Shown here: one piece after another, positions 43,728 through 52,330 of the stretch
Numbering within the stretch: position 1 is the stretch's first letter
Layout of the letters: each line of letters starts with the position of its first letter
NCBI GenBank assembly: GCA_040904925.1
Contig: JBBDSP010000025.1
Location: 1 to 64,000, forward strand
Direction of reading: 5' to 3'
From: Gracilimonas sp040904925
GTDB lineage: Bacteria > Bacteroidota > Rhodothermia > Balneolales > Balneolaceae
Length of the DNA stretch: 64,000 nt
Made by a program: the position numbers and the translations under genes
The notes under the pieces: generated by a model
The model's database searches: none
What the model was told of the DNA's origin: nothing
Seen by the model: the letters and a program-made list of their open reading frames with translations, nothing else

Positions 43728-45101
43728 TCAATTAAATAGTGCTGATTTGTTATTCACTTTTACTTTATCACCATTATTGAGGCTGTTAGAAAGGATACGG
43801 TAACTTCCGATTATCACTTCTTCTCCGGCTTCTAATCCGGATAATATTTGAATATGTGTGTTATCACTAATACCGGTTTCAACTGGTTTACGAACTGCTT
43901 TACCATCTTCAACCACAAAAACTACTTTACGAATATCTTCTTCCTGAATTATGAGATCCTGATCCTGACTGCTTGCCAGCATGATCTCCACTGAATCAGA
44001 TTTAGCAGTTTCTTCAGCTTCATCTTTAGCAAAATCACGAACAGTTACAGCTTGTATCGGCACTGACACAACGTTTGTAGCAGTTTGTGTTTCCACATCT
44101 ACCGTTGCAGACATTCCCGGCCTGAAGTTCGGCACAAATATCTCCTCAGGGTCTTCAGAAGATTCGTTTCGGACCATTTTTTCAGGACTGCTATCCAAAT
44201 TATGTGGTGTTATAATGCGAACTTTTACCTGGTAATTTGTTACCTGCTCATTAGTCCCGCTTCCGGTAACCCTGGCAGAGTTTGCTATCTCTGTTACCAC
44301 TCCGTTGAAATTTCGCTCCGGATAGGCATCTACTTCAATTCTTGCCGTATCGGCATAGCTGACATTCACAATATCATTTTCATTAACCTCAACCAGCACT
44401 TCCATCCGATCGAGTAAAGAAATTCTCATCATCTCGGTACCGGCCATCTGTGAATTTCCTAAAACACGCTCACCTGCCTCAACTGCTAATCCCGTTACCG
44501 TCCCATTTTGTGGAGCTCTGATCACAGTCTGTTCCAGTTCCTCTTTGGCTTGCCGTAATTGTGCTTCAGCGCTTTCGATCTGATACTTAGCAGCATTTAA
44601 ACTTGCCTTTTGAGAATCAAATTCCGATTTGGTTTGAATGTATTCCATTTCCGAGATCAGATCTTTTTCATATAGGGTCTTATCACGATTATAGGCTGCT
44701 TCTGCTCTGATCAATGCGGCGCGGGTTTGCTCCAGCCGTGCTTTTTGGGTAAGTAGCGCTGCGTTCAAATTATCGATCTGCGCTTGATAGATGTCCGGCT
44801 TTATGCGAACAAGCAGATCGCCCTCACGCACAAAATCACCTTCTCTAACCGCCAGTTCTATAATCTCTCCGGATACATCGGGTCGAATAATAACTTCAAT
44901 TTCCGGTTGTACTTTTCCGGAAGCGGATACCAACTGAGTTATGGTCTTAAGTTTAACTGTAGCAGTTTCAACTTCTGTTCCGGTATCTTCAGTACCTATT
45001 ACTCCGGTTAACCGAAGGATAAGTCCTAAAGCAATTACTAACCCTAATACCCCACCAACCCACAAAAGTGTTTTGGTTCCCGATGATTTTTTTGTTCCCA
45101 T
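43728..45101 (-). CDS. Periplasmic adaptor (membrane-fusion) protein, MacA/HlyD type
   Basis: 457 residues. One N-terminal membrane helix (about 9-29) is followed by a lipoyl/barrel-sandwich half (VSASGKVQPEIEVIIRPDVSGEIIELAVREGDFV) and a long coiled-coil hairpin (about 105-200, rich in Ala, Gln and Glu). The second lipoyl half reads VIRAPQNGTVTGLAVEAGERV, and beta-barrel and membrane-proximal domains follow. It links the inner-membrane permease to TolC. It has an insertion of about 30 residues rich in Glu, Asp and Ser near 360-390 (AKDEAEETAKSDSVEIM) in the C-terminal region. It lies 26 bp after the tolC-like gene and 6 bp before the ATPase. Confidence 0.9.
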   Translation of the reverse strand: MGTKKSSGTKTLLWVGGVLGLVIALGLILRLTGVIGTEDTGTEVETATVKLKTITQLVSASGKVQPEIEVIIRPDVSGEIIELAVREGDFVREGDLLVRIKPDIYQAQIDNLNAALLTQKARLEQTRAALIRAEAAYNRDKTLYEKDLISEMEYIQTKSEFDSQKASLNAAKYQIESAEAQLRQAKEELEQTVIRAPQNGTVTGLAVEAGERVLGNSQMAGTEMMRISLLDRMEVLVEVNENDIVNVSYADTARIEVDAYPERNFNGVVTEIANSARVTGSGTNEQVTNYQVKVRIITPHNLDSSPEKMVRNESSEDPEEIFVPNFRPGMSATVDVETQTATNVVSVPIQAVTVRDFAKDEAEETAKSDSVEIMLASSQDQDLIIQEEDIRKVVFVVEDGKAVRKPVETGISDNTHIQILSGLEAGEEVIIGSYRILSNSLNNGDKVKVNNKSALFN

Positions 45102-45127
45102 TTTTCGTCCTTATTTAAAGTCTGTTA

Positions 45128-46504
45128 TTAAAAATCGATACTATCGCCACTTAGTTTACCTAAGTAATAATCCAGCAGTTTTTCCTGAAATATCAGATTG
45201 TACATAGCTTGTGTATAATTTGATTGTGCTTCCACATAGCTTGCCTGAGCCTGACTTAATTCGATCAATGTGCTTGACCCTACATTGTAGCGTTCCTGTT
45301 GTGTTTCAAAAGCTCTCTCGCTGGCGCGGCGGGATTTTTCTGAAGCTTCAAGCTGCTTGATATACGAGCTGTAATCGTTGTAAGCTTGGGTCACTTCCTG
45401 AATAATCTGTAATCTCGAGTTATCTAAATTTAATTCTGCATTTTTAAGCTGTACTCGGGATGATTCAATATTATACATTCGGTTCCAGTTTTGGAAGATA
45501 GGTATGCTCAGCGATAGCCCAAATGATCTATTAATTTGTTGATCAAAAAATTGATCGTTAAAACCTACATCTTCAAAAGAACCACCTGCAGGTATTCTGT
45601 ATGTATCACTATATCTGGATGAGATAGAAGCACTACCAGAAATAGAAGGATAAAGACTGCCTTCAGCAATTCTAAGCTGATACTCTAAACTTCGAATATC
45701 AGCAATATCACTCTTAAGGTCGGAACGATTCAGTAACGCTTGGTCAATTAATTCACTCAACTCAAAAGACTTACCCATAATGTCACCTGTCTCAAATTCT
45801 GCATCAGGTACTACAAATTCATAAGTACCAAGCGGGTCTATTTGCAATTGACGAACTAAAACCAACTTACTGAACTTAACGTTGTTTTCCTGTTGAGTTA
45901 CCTGAAGTTCATTATTAGCAACTTGTGCTTCTTGATTATATAAATCTACAGTTGGCCTCGACCCCACCTCAACTTGTGCTTGTACTTGTTCTAACTGTTG
46001 CTGAGAATTCTCAAGATTTTCTCTGGCAATGTCTAATAACTCCGTGTCTACCAAAACTTGTAAATAATTGGAAGCAGTATTAAATATGGTATTCTCTTTA
46101 GCCCTCTGAAAGCTTTCTTCAGAAGATATTTTAGACTGCTGACTGGACCGTAAAGAGTTTATATTATTGAAGCCATCAAATAATGTGATATTCGCACTAA
46201 GACTACCACTGATACCATGAGAAGCATCCTCAGTAATATCTCCTGTAACTTCATCGAAGCGCCGACCAACTTGTCTTGATCCATTAAAGCTACTATTAAC
46301 TGAAGGAAGGAAATCTGCATATTCACTTCTAATTTGATGATCCGCCAGATTTAAATTGTTTCTTGCTTGTTCAAGCTGATAATTATTCTCGAGGGCTATT
46401 TCAATAGCTTCCTGTATAGAAATGGTTCGCTGTTCTTGTGCAAAAGCGTTACTTGCTACTAATAGCAGGGCAATAAGAAGTGTGGATGATAGATATCTGT
46501 TCAT
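45128..46504 (-). CDS. TolC-family outer-membrane efflux protein
   Basis: 458 residues with a signal peptide ending at NAFAQ (residue 23). It has two internally repeated outer-membrane-factor domains with long helices (ISIQEAIEIALENNYQLEQARNNL; VGSSTLIELSQAQASYVEAQSNYTQAMYNL), the typical alpha-barrel pattern. It would form the outer-membrane duct of the exporter encoded around it. It starts 123 bp after the small membrane gene trio, so it may have its own promoter, and leads into the adaptor and ATPase genes. Confidence 0.92.
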   Translation of the reverse strand: MNRYLSSTLLIALLLVASNAFAQEQRTISIQEAIEIALENNYQLEQARNNLNLADHQIRSEYADFLPSVNSSFNGSRQVGRRFDEVTGDITEDASHGISGSLSANITLFDGFNNINSLRSSQQSKISSEESFQRAKENTIFNTASNYLQVLVDTELLDIARENLENSQQQLEQVQAQVEVGSRPTVDLYNQEAQVANNELQVTQQENNVKFSKLVLVRQLQIDPLGTYEFVVPDAEFETGDIMGKSFELSELIDQALLNRSDLKSDIADIRSLEYQLRIAEGSLYPSISGSASISSRYSDTYRIPAGGSFEDVGFNDQFFDQQINRSFGLSLSIPIFQNWNRMYNIESSRVQLKNAELNLDNSRLQIIQEVTQAYNDYSSYIKQLEASEKSRRASERAFETQQERYNVGSSTLIELSQAQASYVEAQSNYTQAMYNLIFQEKLLDYYLGKLSGDSIDF

Positions 46505-46627
46505 GATTGATATTCGTTTTGGTATTAACGGATTGGTACACGGTATTGGACGAAAATAGTTACATAATAGTTGGCCTATTTTCGATTTTTATATCCTTTT
46601 ACAGGTAGGAACTAAAGATTTGTAAAA

Positions 46628-47014
46628 TCAATTCTTGGACGAGTTATTTTTTTCTTTCAAAGAAGCTACTTTATCATCCAAATAATCCATTAAAAGACTA
46701 AGGCCTTTCTTGGTAATAATACGTTTCAGTTCTCTTGAAATACCTGAGTCGGAAAAACTGTTACCGGTATTCTCTCTTTTTGACGGTATTCTAGGTGAAT
46801 ACTTTCGCTCTCGACCTAATAAAAATCCAACCAGTACTGAAGCTCCCACTATGGGCAAGGGATACTTCCTGATCAGATTTTTGGGTTCCATACCTGTGGA
46901 TACTCCTTCTTTTACATCATCAATGGACTTATCAATTCCATTCTGAAGGCGGATGAGTTCTTCTTCAAGTTCTTTTTTCTTCTTTTCAAGATTAGATAAT
47001 TTTACTTCAGACAT
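46628..47014 (-). CDS. Small membrane protein with YqjD/DUF883-like helix
   Basis: 128 residues: an N-terminal coiled coil (LEKKKKELEEELIRLQNGIDKSIDDV), a KYPLPIVGASVLVGFLLGR membrane segment (about 50-68) and a basic, Ser-rich tail with a final helix. The helix-plus-LPxxG-GFLLGR layout resembles the YqjD/DUF883 group of ribosome- or membrane-associated stress proteins; the similarity is limited to the hydrophobic segment. It is last in a three-gene group with 1-bp and 6-bp gaps. Confidence 0.7.
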   Translation of the reverse strand: MSEVKLSNLEKKKKELEEELIRLQNGIDKSIDDVKEGVSTGMEPKNLIRKYPLPIVGASVLVGFLLGRERKYSPRIPSKRENTGNSFSDSGISRELKRIITKKGLSLLMDYLDDKVASLKEKNNSSKN

Positions 47015-47015
47015 C

Positions 47016-47423
47016 TTACTCGCGTTCTTTTTTTGAAATTTCTTTGGAAGGCAGTTCTTTCACATGATCTGTTTCATTCATTGAATCAATAAATTCCGCC
47101 AAGATCTGATCTTGAATTTTTAAAACCAGAGACTTTGGTTTCAAAACCACCAATATCAGTCCCCCTATAATAAATGGGATTGATACAATAGCATATCCGG
47201 CCCAGGGTTCATTGAGGATTTCTCCCAGATAAACGGCTAAAGCCACCATCCCAAACACTAAACCAATGGCCAGTACAGTATAACCGATCAAACTTTGAAT
47301 AGACTTTCCAATCAGGTGAGTGATATGATCACCAATATTCAAAAGGGTGAGTTCCAGTCTGGTTTCAATATAATCTTTAAGCTCGTGGGTAACGCTTTTG
47401 ATACGTTTTCCTAAGTCATCCAT
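47016..47423 (-). CDS. Holin-X/YqjE-like membrane protein
   Basis: 135 residues. An amphipathic N-terminal helix (KSVTHELKDYIETRLELTLLNI) precedes two membrane helices (about 42-66 and 75-95: YTVLAIGLVFGMVALAVYL; GYAIVSIPFIIGGLILVVL), and the tail is charged. This is the architecture of the actinobacterial holin-X / YqjE family (PF07332 type). The family is named after phage holins, but no phage context exists here. It lies between two DUF883-like genes, matching the order of E. coli yqjD-yqjE. Confidence 0.75.
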   Translation of the reverse strand: MDDLGKRIKSVTHELKDYIETRLELTLLNIGDHITHLIGKSIQSLIGYTVLAIGLVFGMVALAVYLGEILNEPWAGYAIVSIPFIIGGLILVVLKPKSLVLKIQDQILAEFIDSMNETDHVKELPSKEISKKERE

Positions 47424-47429
47424 AATGGA

Positions 47430-47642
47430 TCAATCTTCAGAGGTGAAAATTTTAGCTACAATAAAACCTACCGCTAATCCAACTACCACAGATTTAATAG
47501 GATGCCTGCGAATAGTAGCTTCAGATTTATCTTTTATTTCCTCTAAACGGATCTGAAGATCTTCGTCGTCAAGAATCTGACGACCACGATCTATAGCGCT
47601 GTCAAGTCGTTCGTTTAGGTTTTCAATGATTTCTTCGTTCAT
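47430..47642 (-). CDS. YqjD/DUF883-like small membrane protein
   Basis: 70 residues: an acidic and basic helical N-terminal part (EEIIENLNERLDSAIDRGRQI), then RRHPIKSVVVGLAVGFIVAKIF, the single membrane helix with the preceding HP motif typical of DUF883 proteins. It is the first gene of the trio, 68 bp after the second permease gene on the same strand. E. coli YqjD binds ribosomes at the membrane in stationary phase; a similar role here is only inferred. Confidence 0.75.
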   Translation of the reverse strand: MNEEIIENLNERLDSAIDRGRQILDDEDLQIRLEEIKDKSEATIRRHPIKSVVVGLAVGFIVAKIFTSED

Positions 47643-47710
47643 AATGCCCTGTGTTTTTTATTTAATATAACAAATTGCAATGGATGCTTAAATCATTCCA
47701 TTGCAAAAAG

Positions 47711-48934
47711 TTATTCGTAGCGTAAACTTTCTATAGGATCAAGCTTGGAAGCTTTATATGCAGGATAAACACCGAAAACTAATCCTACGATCAGCATTCC
47801 AAAAAAACCGCCTAACACGGACCAAAGTGGAACAACAGCTTCAGTCTCTATCCATACCGCCATTAAATTTCCAACCCCGATGCCCAGGATCATTCCAATA
47901 ACGCCGCCGATCTGACAAATGAATATCGCCTCCATCAAAAACTGACTTACGATCGCCTTTCTTGTGGCACCCACAGCTTTTCGGATTCCAATCTCTCGCG
48001 TTCGTTCTGAGACAGATACCAACATGATATTCATTACGCCTATACCGGCTCCTAAGAGGGTGATAAATCCGATGGCAAACCCTCCTAAGTATAAAGCTGC
48101 TGTAAAGGTATCGAAGGTTCCTGAAAGTGATTCGTTCGTTGAAATTTCAAAATCGTTATTCTCTCCGGGATTTACTTTTCTAATAACTCGCAAGATCCCC
48201 GTGATCTCTTCCACCGTTTCGGTTATGAAATCAATTTCCGGTGCACGGACCTGAATGCTTATATTTCGATTCGCACCATATACATTGATCGCAGTGGTGT
48301 AGGGAATTAGAACAAAATTATCGAACGACTGCCCAAATATTTGTCCTTTGGCCTCAAGAATTCCGATCACCGTATATGGTTTCCCTCCAAACCGAATGGT
48401 CTTACCGATAGGGAACTGATTCTTGAAAAGTACATTTTGTACATCTTTCCCCAGTATCACCACATTCCGACCGTATTGAACATCTTCACCCGTAAAGTTC
48501 CGCCCTTCTTCCATTTCAAAAGAATTATTATTCAGATAATTTTCATTGCTGCCAGCAATACGGACATTAGGTTCGGTCTCTTCTTCTTCAAATGAGATCT
48601 TAGCTATGCCAAATGTTTCATCAGGACTCATACCTTCCCCGATTCTCATTTGATCTTCCAGCCGCTCAGCAACATCAAAATCTATATCTTTACGGTTTCG
48701 GATCTCATCACTCAGAGAACCCATTTGCACTGATGGTGTTTTGGATACATTGATCACGTCGGTTCCCATGATACTCATGGTATTCTTGAAATAATTATCC
48801 AATACAGCCACTGCCGTCGTGGAAACTATTACAGAAAATACTCCAATGACCAAAGCTAACAACGTTAAAAACGAACGCAATTTATTCGCTGTTAAAGAAT
48901 CGTAAGCCTGAACGGTTGTTTCTTTGATATTCAT
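47711..48934 (-). CDS. MacB-type ABC transporter permease (FtsX fold)
   Basis: 407 residues. It has an N-terminal membrane helix (LRSFLTLLALVIGVFSVIV), a MacB-type periplasmic domain (about 45-250) and three C-terminal helices. The FtsX-family motif GIGVMNIMLVSVSERTREIGIRKAVGA lies near 290-315, followed by a PAYKASKLDPIESLRYE C-terminus. It has no fused ATPase domain. Its start is directly after the stop of the related permease gene (48935-50164), so the pair is coupled and may form a heterodimer powered by the ATPase at 42999-43721. Confidence 0.92.
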   Translation of the reverse strand: MNIKETTVQAYDSLTANKLRSFLTLLALVIGVFSVIVSTTAVAVLDNYFKNTMSIMGTDVINVSKTPSVQMGSLSDEIRNRKDIDFDVAERLEDQMRIGEGMSPDETFGIAKISFEEEETEPNVRIAGSNENYLNNNSFEMEEGRNFTGEDVQYGRNVVILGKDVQNVLFKNQFPIGKTIRFGGKPYTVIGILEAKGQIFGQSFDNFVLIPYTTAINVYGANRNISIQVRAPEIDFITETVEEITGILRVIRKVNPGENNDFEISTNESLSGTFDTFTAALYLGGFAIGFITLLGAGIGVMNIMLVSVSERTREIGIRKAVGATRKAIVSQFLMEAIFICQIGGVIGMILGIGVGNLMAVWIETEAVVPLWSVLGGFFGMLIVGLVFGVYPAYKASKLDPIESLRYE

Positions 48935-50164
48935 TTATTCAAATCTTAGTGATTCAATAGGATCAGATTTTGCAGCTCTATAAGCCGGTATAAACCCAAA
49001 CACTACACCTACAATGGTACAGATACTAAAGCCAAGAAGTACCACACTTACATTCATTACTGCTACAAAAGCTTGGTTTATGAGAATAGTTAAACCACCA
49101 GCAAGGGCTACCCCGATCACTCCGCCCAGTAAACAAATGGCTATAGCCTCCAGTAAAAACTGAGTCATGATCTCCCATGATTTTGCCCCAACAGCTTTCC
49201 GTATCCCGATCTCTTTCGTTCGCTCTCTCACCGAAACAAACATGATATTCATTACCCCAATTCCACCAATAAGCAGTGAAAGTCCGCTAAGGATAAATCC
49301 CACAGCATAGATTCCGGCCTTCATTCCCTCAAGCTGCTGTTTAAATGCTTCGGGTTTATTAAGTGCAAAGTCATTATCTTCTGTAGCATCAATTTGGCGG
49401 ATTCTTCTCATGATTCCTTCAAGCTCATATTCACCTTCTCTTAGTGTGGCCTGATCCGGAAACTGTACTCCAATTTGTAATCCATAGCGTAATCCATAGA
49501 TCTGTCCGTATGCATTGATCGGTATAATGATACGGTTATCAGTATCCTCCAAACCAAGAAACTTACCCTGCTTTTCTAACACTCCAACAATCGTAAATCG
49601 CTGACCTCCCAGTCTGATATTTTTACCCAGTGGATTTTCTAATTCAAAAAGAGACTCTTTTAATGTACTTCCAATTACAGCGACCTTAGCTCCGGATCTT
49701 ACCTCTTCTTGCACGAACATTCGGCCATCCGCAATATTCAATCCCTGTATCTCAAGGTAATTAGCTGTTGTACCCGACAATCCTACTTGTTCTGCACTTT
49801 TTTCCTGATACCGAACCGATGTCTGGCGATTCGCAGCCCCTGTAACGTTGTTTGCATACCTGCTGGATTCCCTGATCTTATCAACATAATCCAGCTCCAT
49901 TTCCTGGCGATTGCGGTATTCCCACCATTTGTATTCACCGCCCATTCCCCAGGGCCATTTTTCAACATATACCACGTTCTGCCCCATCATCGACATGCTT
50001 TTTTCGAAGGTGATATCCATGCCGGTAGTTACAGAGTCCACGATTGTCACCATCGTAATTCCAATGATGATACACAGAGCCGTAAGTATCGACCTTATTT
50101 TGTTTGTTTTAAGAGCCCCTAAAGCAATTTTAAAACCTTCCGTAAAACTGTTGATTATTCTCAT
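48935..50164 (-). CDS. MacB-type ABC transporter permease (FtsX fold)
   Basis: 409 residues, paralogous to the next gene and of the same plan: a first membrane helix (IRSILTALCIIIGITMVTIV), a MacB periplasmic domain carrying a WPWGMGGEYKWWEYRNR stretch, and three C-terminal helices with GIGVMNIMFVSVRERTKEIGIRKAVGA and an ending in AAKSDPIESLRFE. It is the first gene of the export locus and divergent from bshB1 (140 bp from its chosen start). The substrate is unknown: antimicrobial peptides, macrolides or lipoproteins are all exported by relatives. Confidence 0.92.
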   Translation of the reverse strand: MRIINSFTEGFKIALGALKTNKIRSILTALCIIIGITMVTIVDSVTTGMDITFEKSMSMMGQNVVYVEKWPWGMGGEYKWWEYRNRQEMELDYVDKIRESSRYANNVTGAANRQTSVRYQEKSAEQVGLSGTTANYLEIQGLNIADGRMFVQEEVRSGAKVAVIGSTLKESLFELENPLGKNIRLGGQRFTIVGVLEKQGKFLGLEDTDNRIIIPINAYGQIYGLRYGLQIGVQFPDQATLREGEYELEGIMRRIRQIDATEDNDFALNKPEAFKQQLEGMKAGIYAVGFILSGLSLLIGGIGVMNIMFVSVRERTKEIGIRKAVGAKSWEIMTQFLLEAIAICLLGGVIGVALAGGLTILINQAFVAVMNVSVVLLGFSICTIVGVVFGFIPAYRAAKSDPIESLRFE

Positions 50165-50304
50165 GAGATAGCTTGAATGTGATCGGTTTATGCCCTTACG
50201 GAAGAAGTATTATTTCGTTACACTGAATATGAAATAAATTTACTTTGTTTACACTTTAATGGATGCCAAAATTATTCCTTACTTTCGGAGAAAAATATTT
50301 ATCT

Positions 50305-51048
50305 ATGAAATTAGACGTACTTGTTTTTGCTTCCCATCCTGATGATGCCGAATTGAATTGCGGGGGAACTATCGCGGCTCTTACAGCTGCCGGAAAAAAA
50401 GTGGGTATCATTGACCTCACTAAAGGAGAAATGGGAACCCGGGGAACTGAAAAAACAAGAGCTGAAGAAGTAAAGAAAGCTTCTGAGATCCTGAATATCT
50501 CTTATCGGGCTAATTTAGACCTTGGTGATTCCCTCCTGCCTAATACAAGAGCTAATCAGCTTAAGATCATTGAGCAGATACGGTTAACACAACCTCATAT
50601 TTGTATTACCGGTGCGTCATTCGACCGCCACCCCGATCACTCCAAAGGAACCGATCTTGTGTTGGATGCTCTTTTCTATTCCGGTTTAAAGAAGATCTCC
50701 ACCCAAAATAAATCCGAAGCAAAGCAAGAACCATGGCGACCCGCTCACGTGCTTCATTACATGCAGGACCGACCATTTGATCCTGATTTCGTATTTGATA
50801 TATCAGATCACTGGGAAGAAAAACGTCAGGCAATACTGGCATTCATTACACAATTCAATATAAGTAAGCCCGGAAATGAGCCCGAAACATACATTTCTTC
50901 CGAAAGCTATTTCAAGCAGCTTGAGGCGCGCGCGAGATATTTTGGGCACCTGGCTGGCTTCGAATTTGGAGAACCATTTAAATACTACCTTTCCCCCACA
51001 CCGCTTAAAAGCATGAATGTATTTTTTGAGCATACACCAAAGCGATGA
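50305..51048 (+). CDS. bshB1: Bacillithiol biosynthesis deacetylase BshB1
   Basis: 247 residues from ATG 50305 (MKLDVLVFASHPDDAEL). An upstream ATG at 50263 adds 14 residues not typical of the family. The LmbE/PIG-L zinc-deacetylase fold shows the HPDDAE motif, GEMGTRGT, and FDRHPDHSKGTDL as the second metal-binding region. BshB1 removes the acetyl group from GlcNAc-malate, before cysteine is attached by BshC, in bacillithiol synthesis. bshA and bshC are not in the window. The next gene, 89 bp downstream, is a sulfur-amino-acid PLP enzyme, which could supply cysteine; this link is inference. Confidence 0.9.
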   Translation: MKLDVLVFASHPDDAELNCGGTIAALTAAGKKVGIIDLTKGEMGTRGTEKTRAEEVKKASEILNISYRANLDLGDSLLPNTRANQLKIIEQIRLTQPHICITGASFDRHPDHSKGTDLVLDALFYSGLKKISTQNKSEAKQEPWRPAHVLHYMQDRPFDPDFVFDISDHWEEKRQAILAFITQFNISKPGNEPETYISSESYFKQLEARARYFGHLAGFEFGEPFKYYLSPTPLKSMNVFFEHTPKR

Positions 51049-51137
51049 TCTGAAAATTCCGATTTCTTTTGCTTTGATAATCACTCTTCTTTCTCCATTT
51101 TGTCCTGTGATATTTAACTCTAAAACATTAGTGATTA

Positions 51138-52319
51138 ATGGACTTTTCAAAACAGAAAAAAGGCACAGCATCTGTCTGGGCGGGTGAAACCGATAACTTT
51201 CATGAAGGCAGCCCTTCGGTACCAATATTCAACACCGTAACCTATGCATACAATGACCTGGATGAATGGTATGAAGTGGCAAAGGGAAATAAGAAAGGCC
51301 ACATCTACAGCAGAAATACCAATCCCACGGTAAAAGTATTGGAAGATAAGATCCGCATTCTCGAAGGCGGTGAGGACGCGATCGCTTTCTCAACCGGGAT
51401 GGCTGCCATCAGTAATACTCTTTTTGCCCTGCTGAAGCCGGGTGACCGCGTAGTGTCTATTAAAGATTCTTATGGCGGGACCAGTAAGATATTCCTCGAA
51501 CACCTGCCGAAATTCAATATCGAGGTAACGCTTTGCGAGACTGAAGATCACGAACAACTTGAAGAAGAAATCAGTAAAGGTTGCCAAATAGTGTATCTGG
51601 AAAGTCCTACTAACCCAACGCTGAAAGTCATAGATCTCCAGAGAATTGCTAAAGCCGCCAAAAAAGTTGGGGCTATTATAATTTCAGATAACACCTTCGC
51701 TTCCCCGATCAATCAGAACCCTATATCCCTTGGGATCGATCTTGTTGTACACAGCGCCACAAAGTTTTTGGGAGGTCATTCAGATACCATGTGTGGGCTT
51801 CTTTGTGGTAGCAAAGAGTTGGTTAGAAAAGTCTTTCAGTATCGTGAGATCATGGGTGCAAGTATATCTCCTGAAATAGCTTACAATGTTATACGAGGAA
51901 TGAAAACTCTGGAACTCCGGGTAGAACGACAAAATAAGAGTGCTCTGCAAATTGCCCGGTTTTTAGAAGACCACCCAAAGGTAGATCAGGTTTTTTATCC
52001 CGGACTTGAAAGTCATAAAGGATATGATATCGCTAAAAAACAAATGTCAGGCTTTGGTGGAATTTTAAGCTTTGAACTTAAAGGCGGATATGAATCAGTT
52101 AAGAAACTACTGCACAACATGAAGTTTGTGCACCTTGCTGCCAGCCTTGGGTCTGTAAGCACGTTAGCGGGCCCTCCCCGCACAACCAGTCACGTTGAAC
52201 TCACTGAGGCTCAGAGAAAGCATTTAGGGATCTCAGAAAGCCTGATCCGGTATTCAGTGGGAATAGAAAATGCGGAAGACTTGATTGAAGACCTCAAATC
52301 TGGATTAGATAAGATTTAA
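51138..52319 (+). CDS. Cys/Met metabolism PLP-dependent enzyme (cystathionine gamma-synthase/lyase family)
   Basis: 393 residues. The fold-type I family motifs are clear: YSRNTNPTVKVLEDKIRILEGGEDAIAFSTGMAAI (PLP phosphate region), SPTNPTLKVIDL, DNTFASPINQNP and the Schiff-base Lys in VVHSATKFLGGHSD, then SLGSVSTLAGPPRTTSHVEL and RYSVGIENAEDLIEDL. Members are cystathionine gamma-synthase, cystathionine gamma-lyase, O-acyl-homoserine sulfhydrylase and methionine gamma-lyase; the sequence alone does not tell which. It is likely transcribed with or after bshB1. Confidence 0.88.
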   Translation: MDFSKQKKGTASVWAGETDNFHEGSPSVPIFNTVTYAYNDLDEWYEVAKGNKKGHIYSRNTNPTVKVLEDKIRILEGGEDAIAFSTGMAAISNTLFALLKPGDRVVSIKDSYGGTSKIFLEHLPKFNIEVTLCETEDHEQLEEEISKGCQIVYLESPTNPTLKVIDLQRIAKAAKKVGAIIISDNTFASPINQNPISLGIDLVVHSATKFLGGHSDTMCGLLCGSKELVRKVFQYREIMGASISPEIAYNVIRGMKTLELRVERQNKSALQIARFLEDHPKVDQVFYPGLESHKGYDIAKKQMSGFGGILSFELKGGYESVKKLLHNMKFVHLAASLGSVSTLAGPPRTTSHVELTEAQRKHLGISESLIRYSVGIENAEDLIEDLKSGLDKI

Positions 52320-52330
52320 ACGAAAGCAGG

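Noticed and set aside
43981..44417. Plus-strand frames inside the adaptor gene
   Set aside because: They lie wholly within a clear adaptor coding sequence and lack any domain of their own.
47016..47423. Possible phage holin indicating a prophage
   Set aside because: The holin-X-like family is common in chromosomes, and there are no other phage genes nearby. The neighbours are DUF883-like and export genes.
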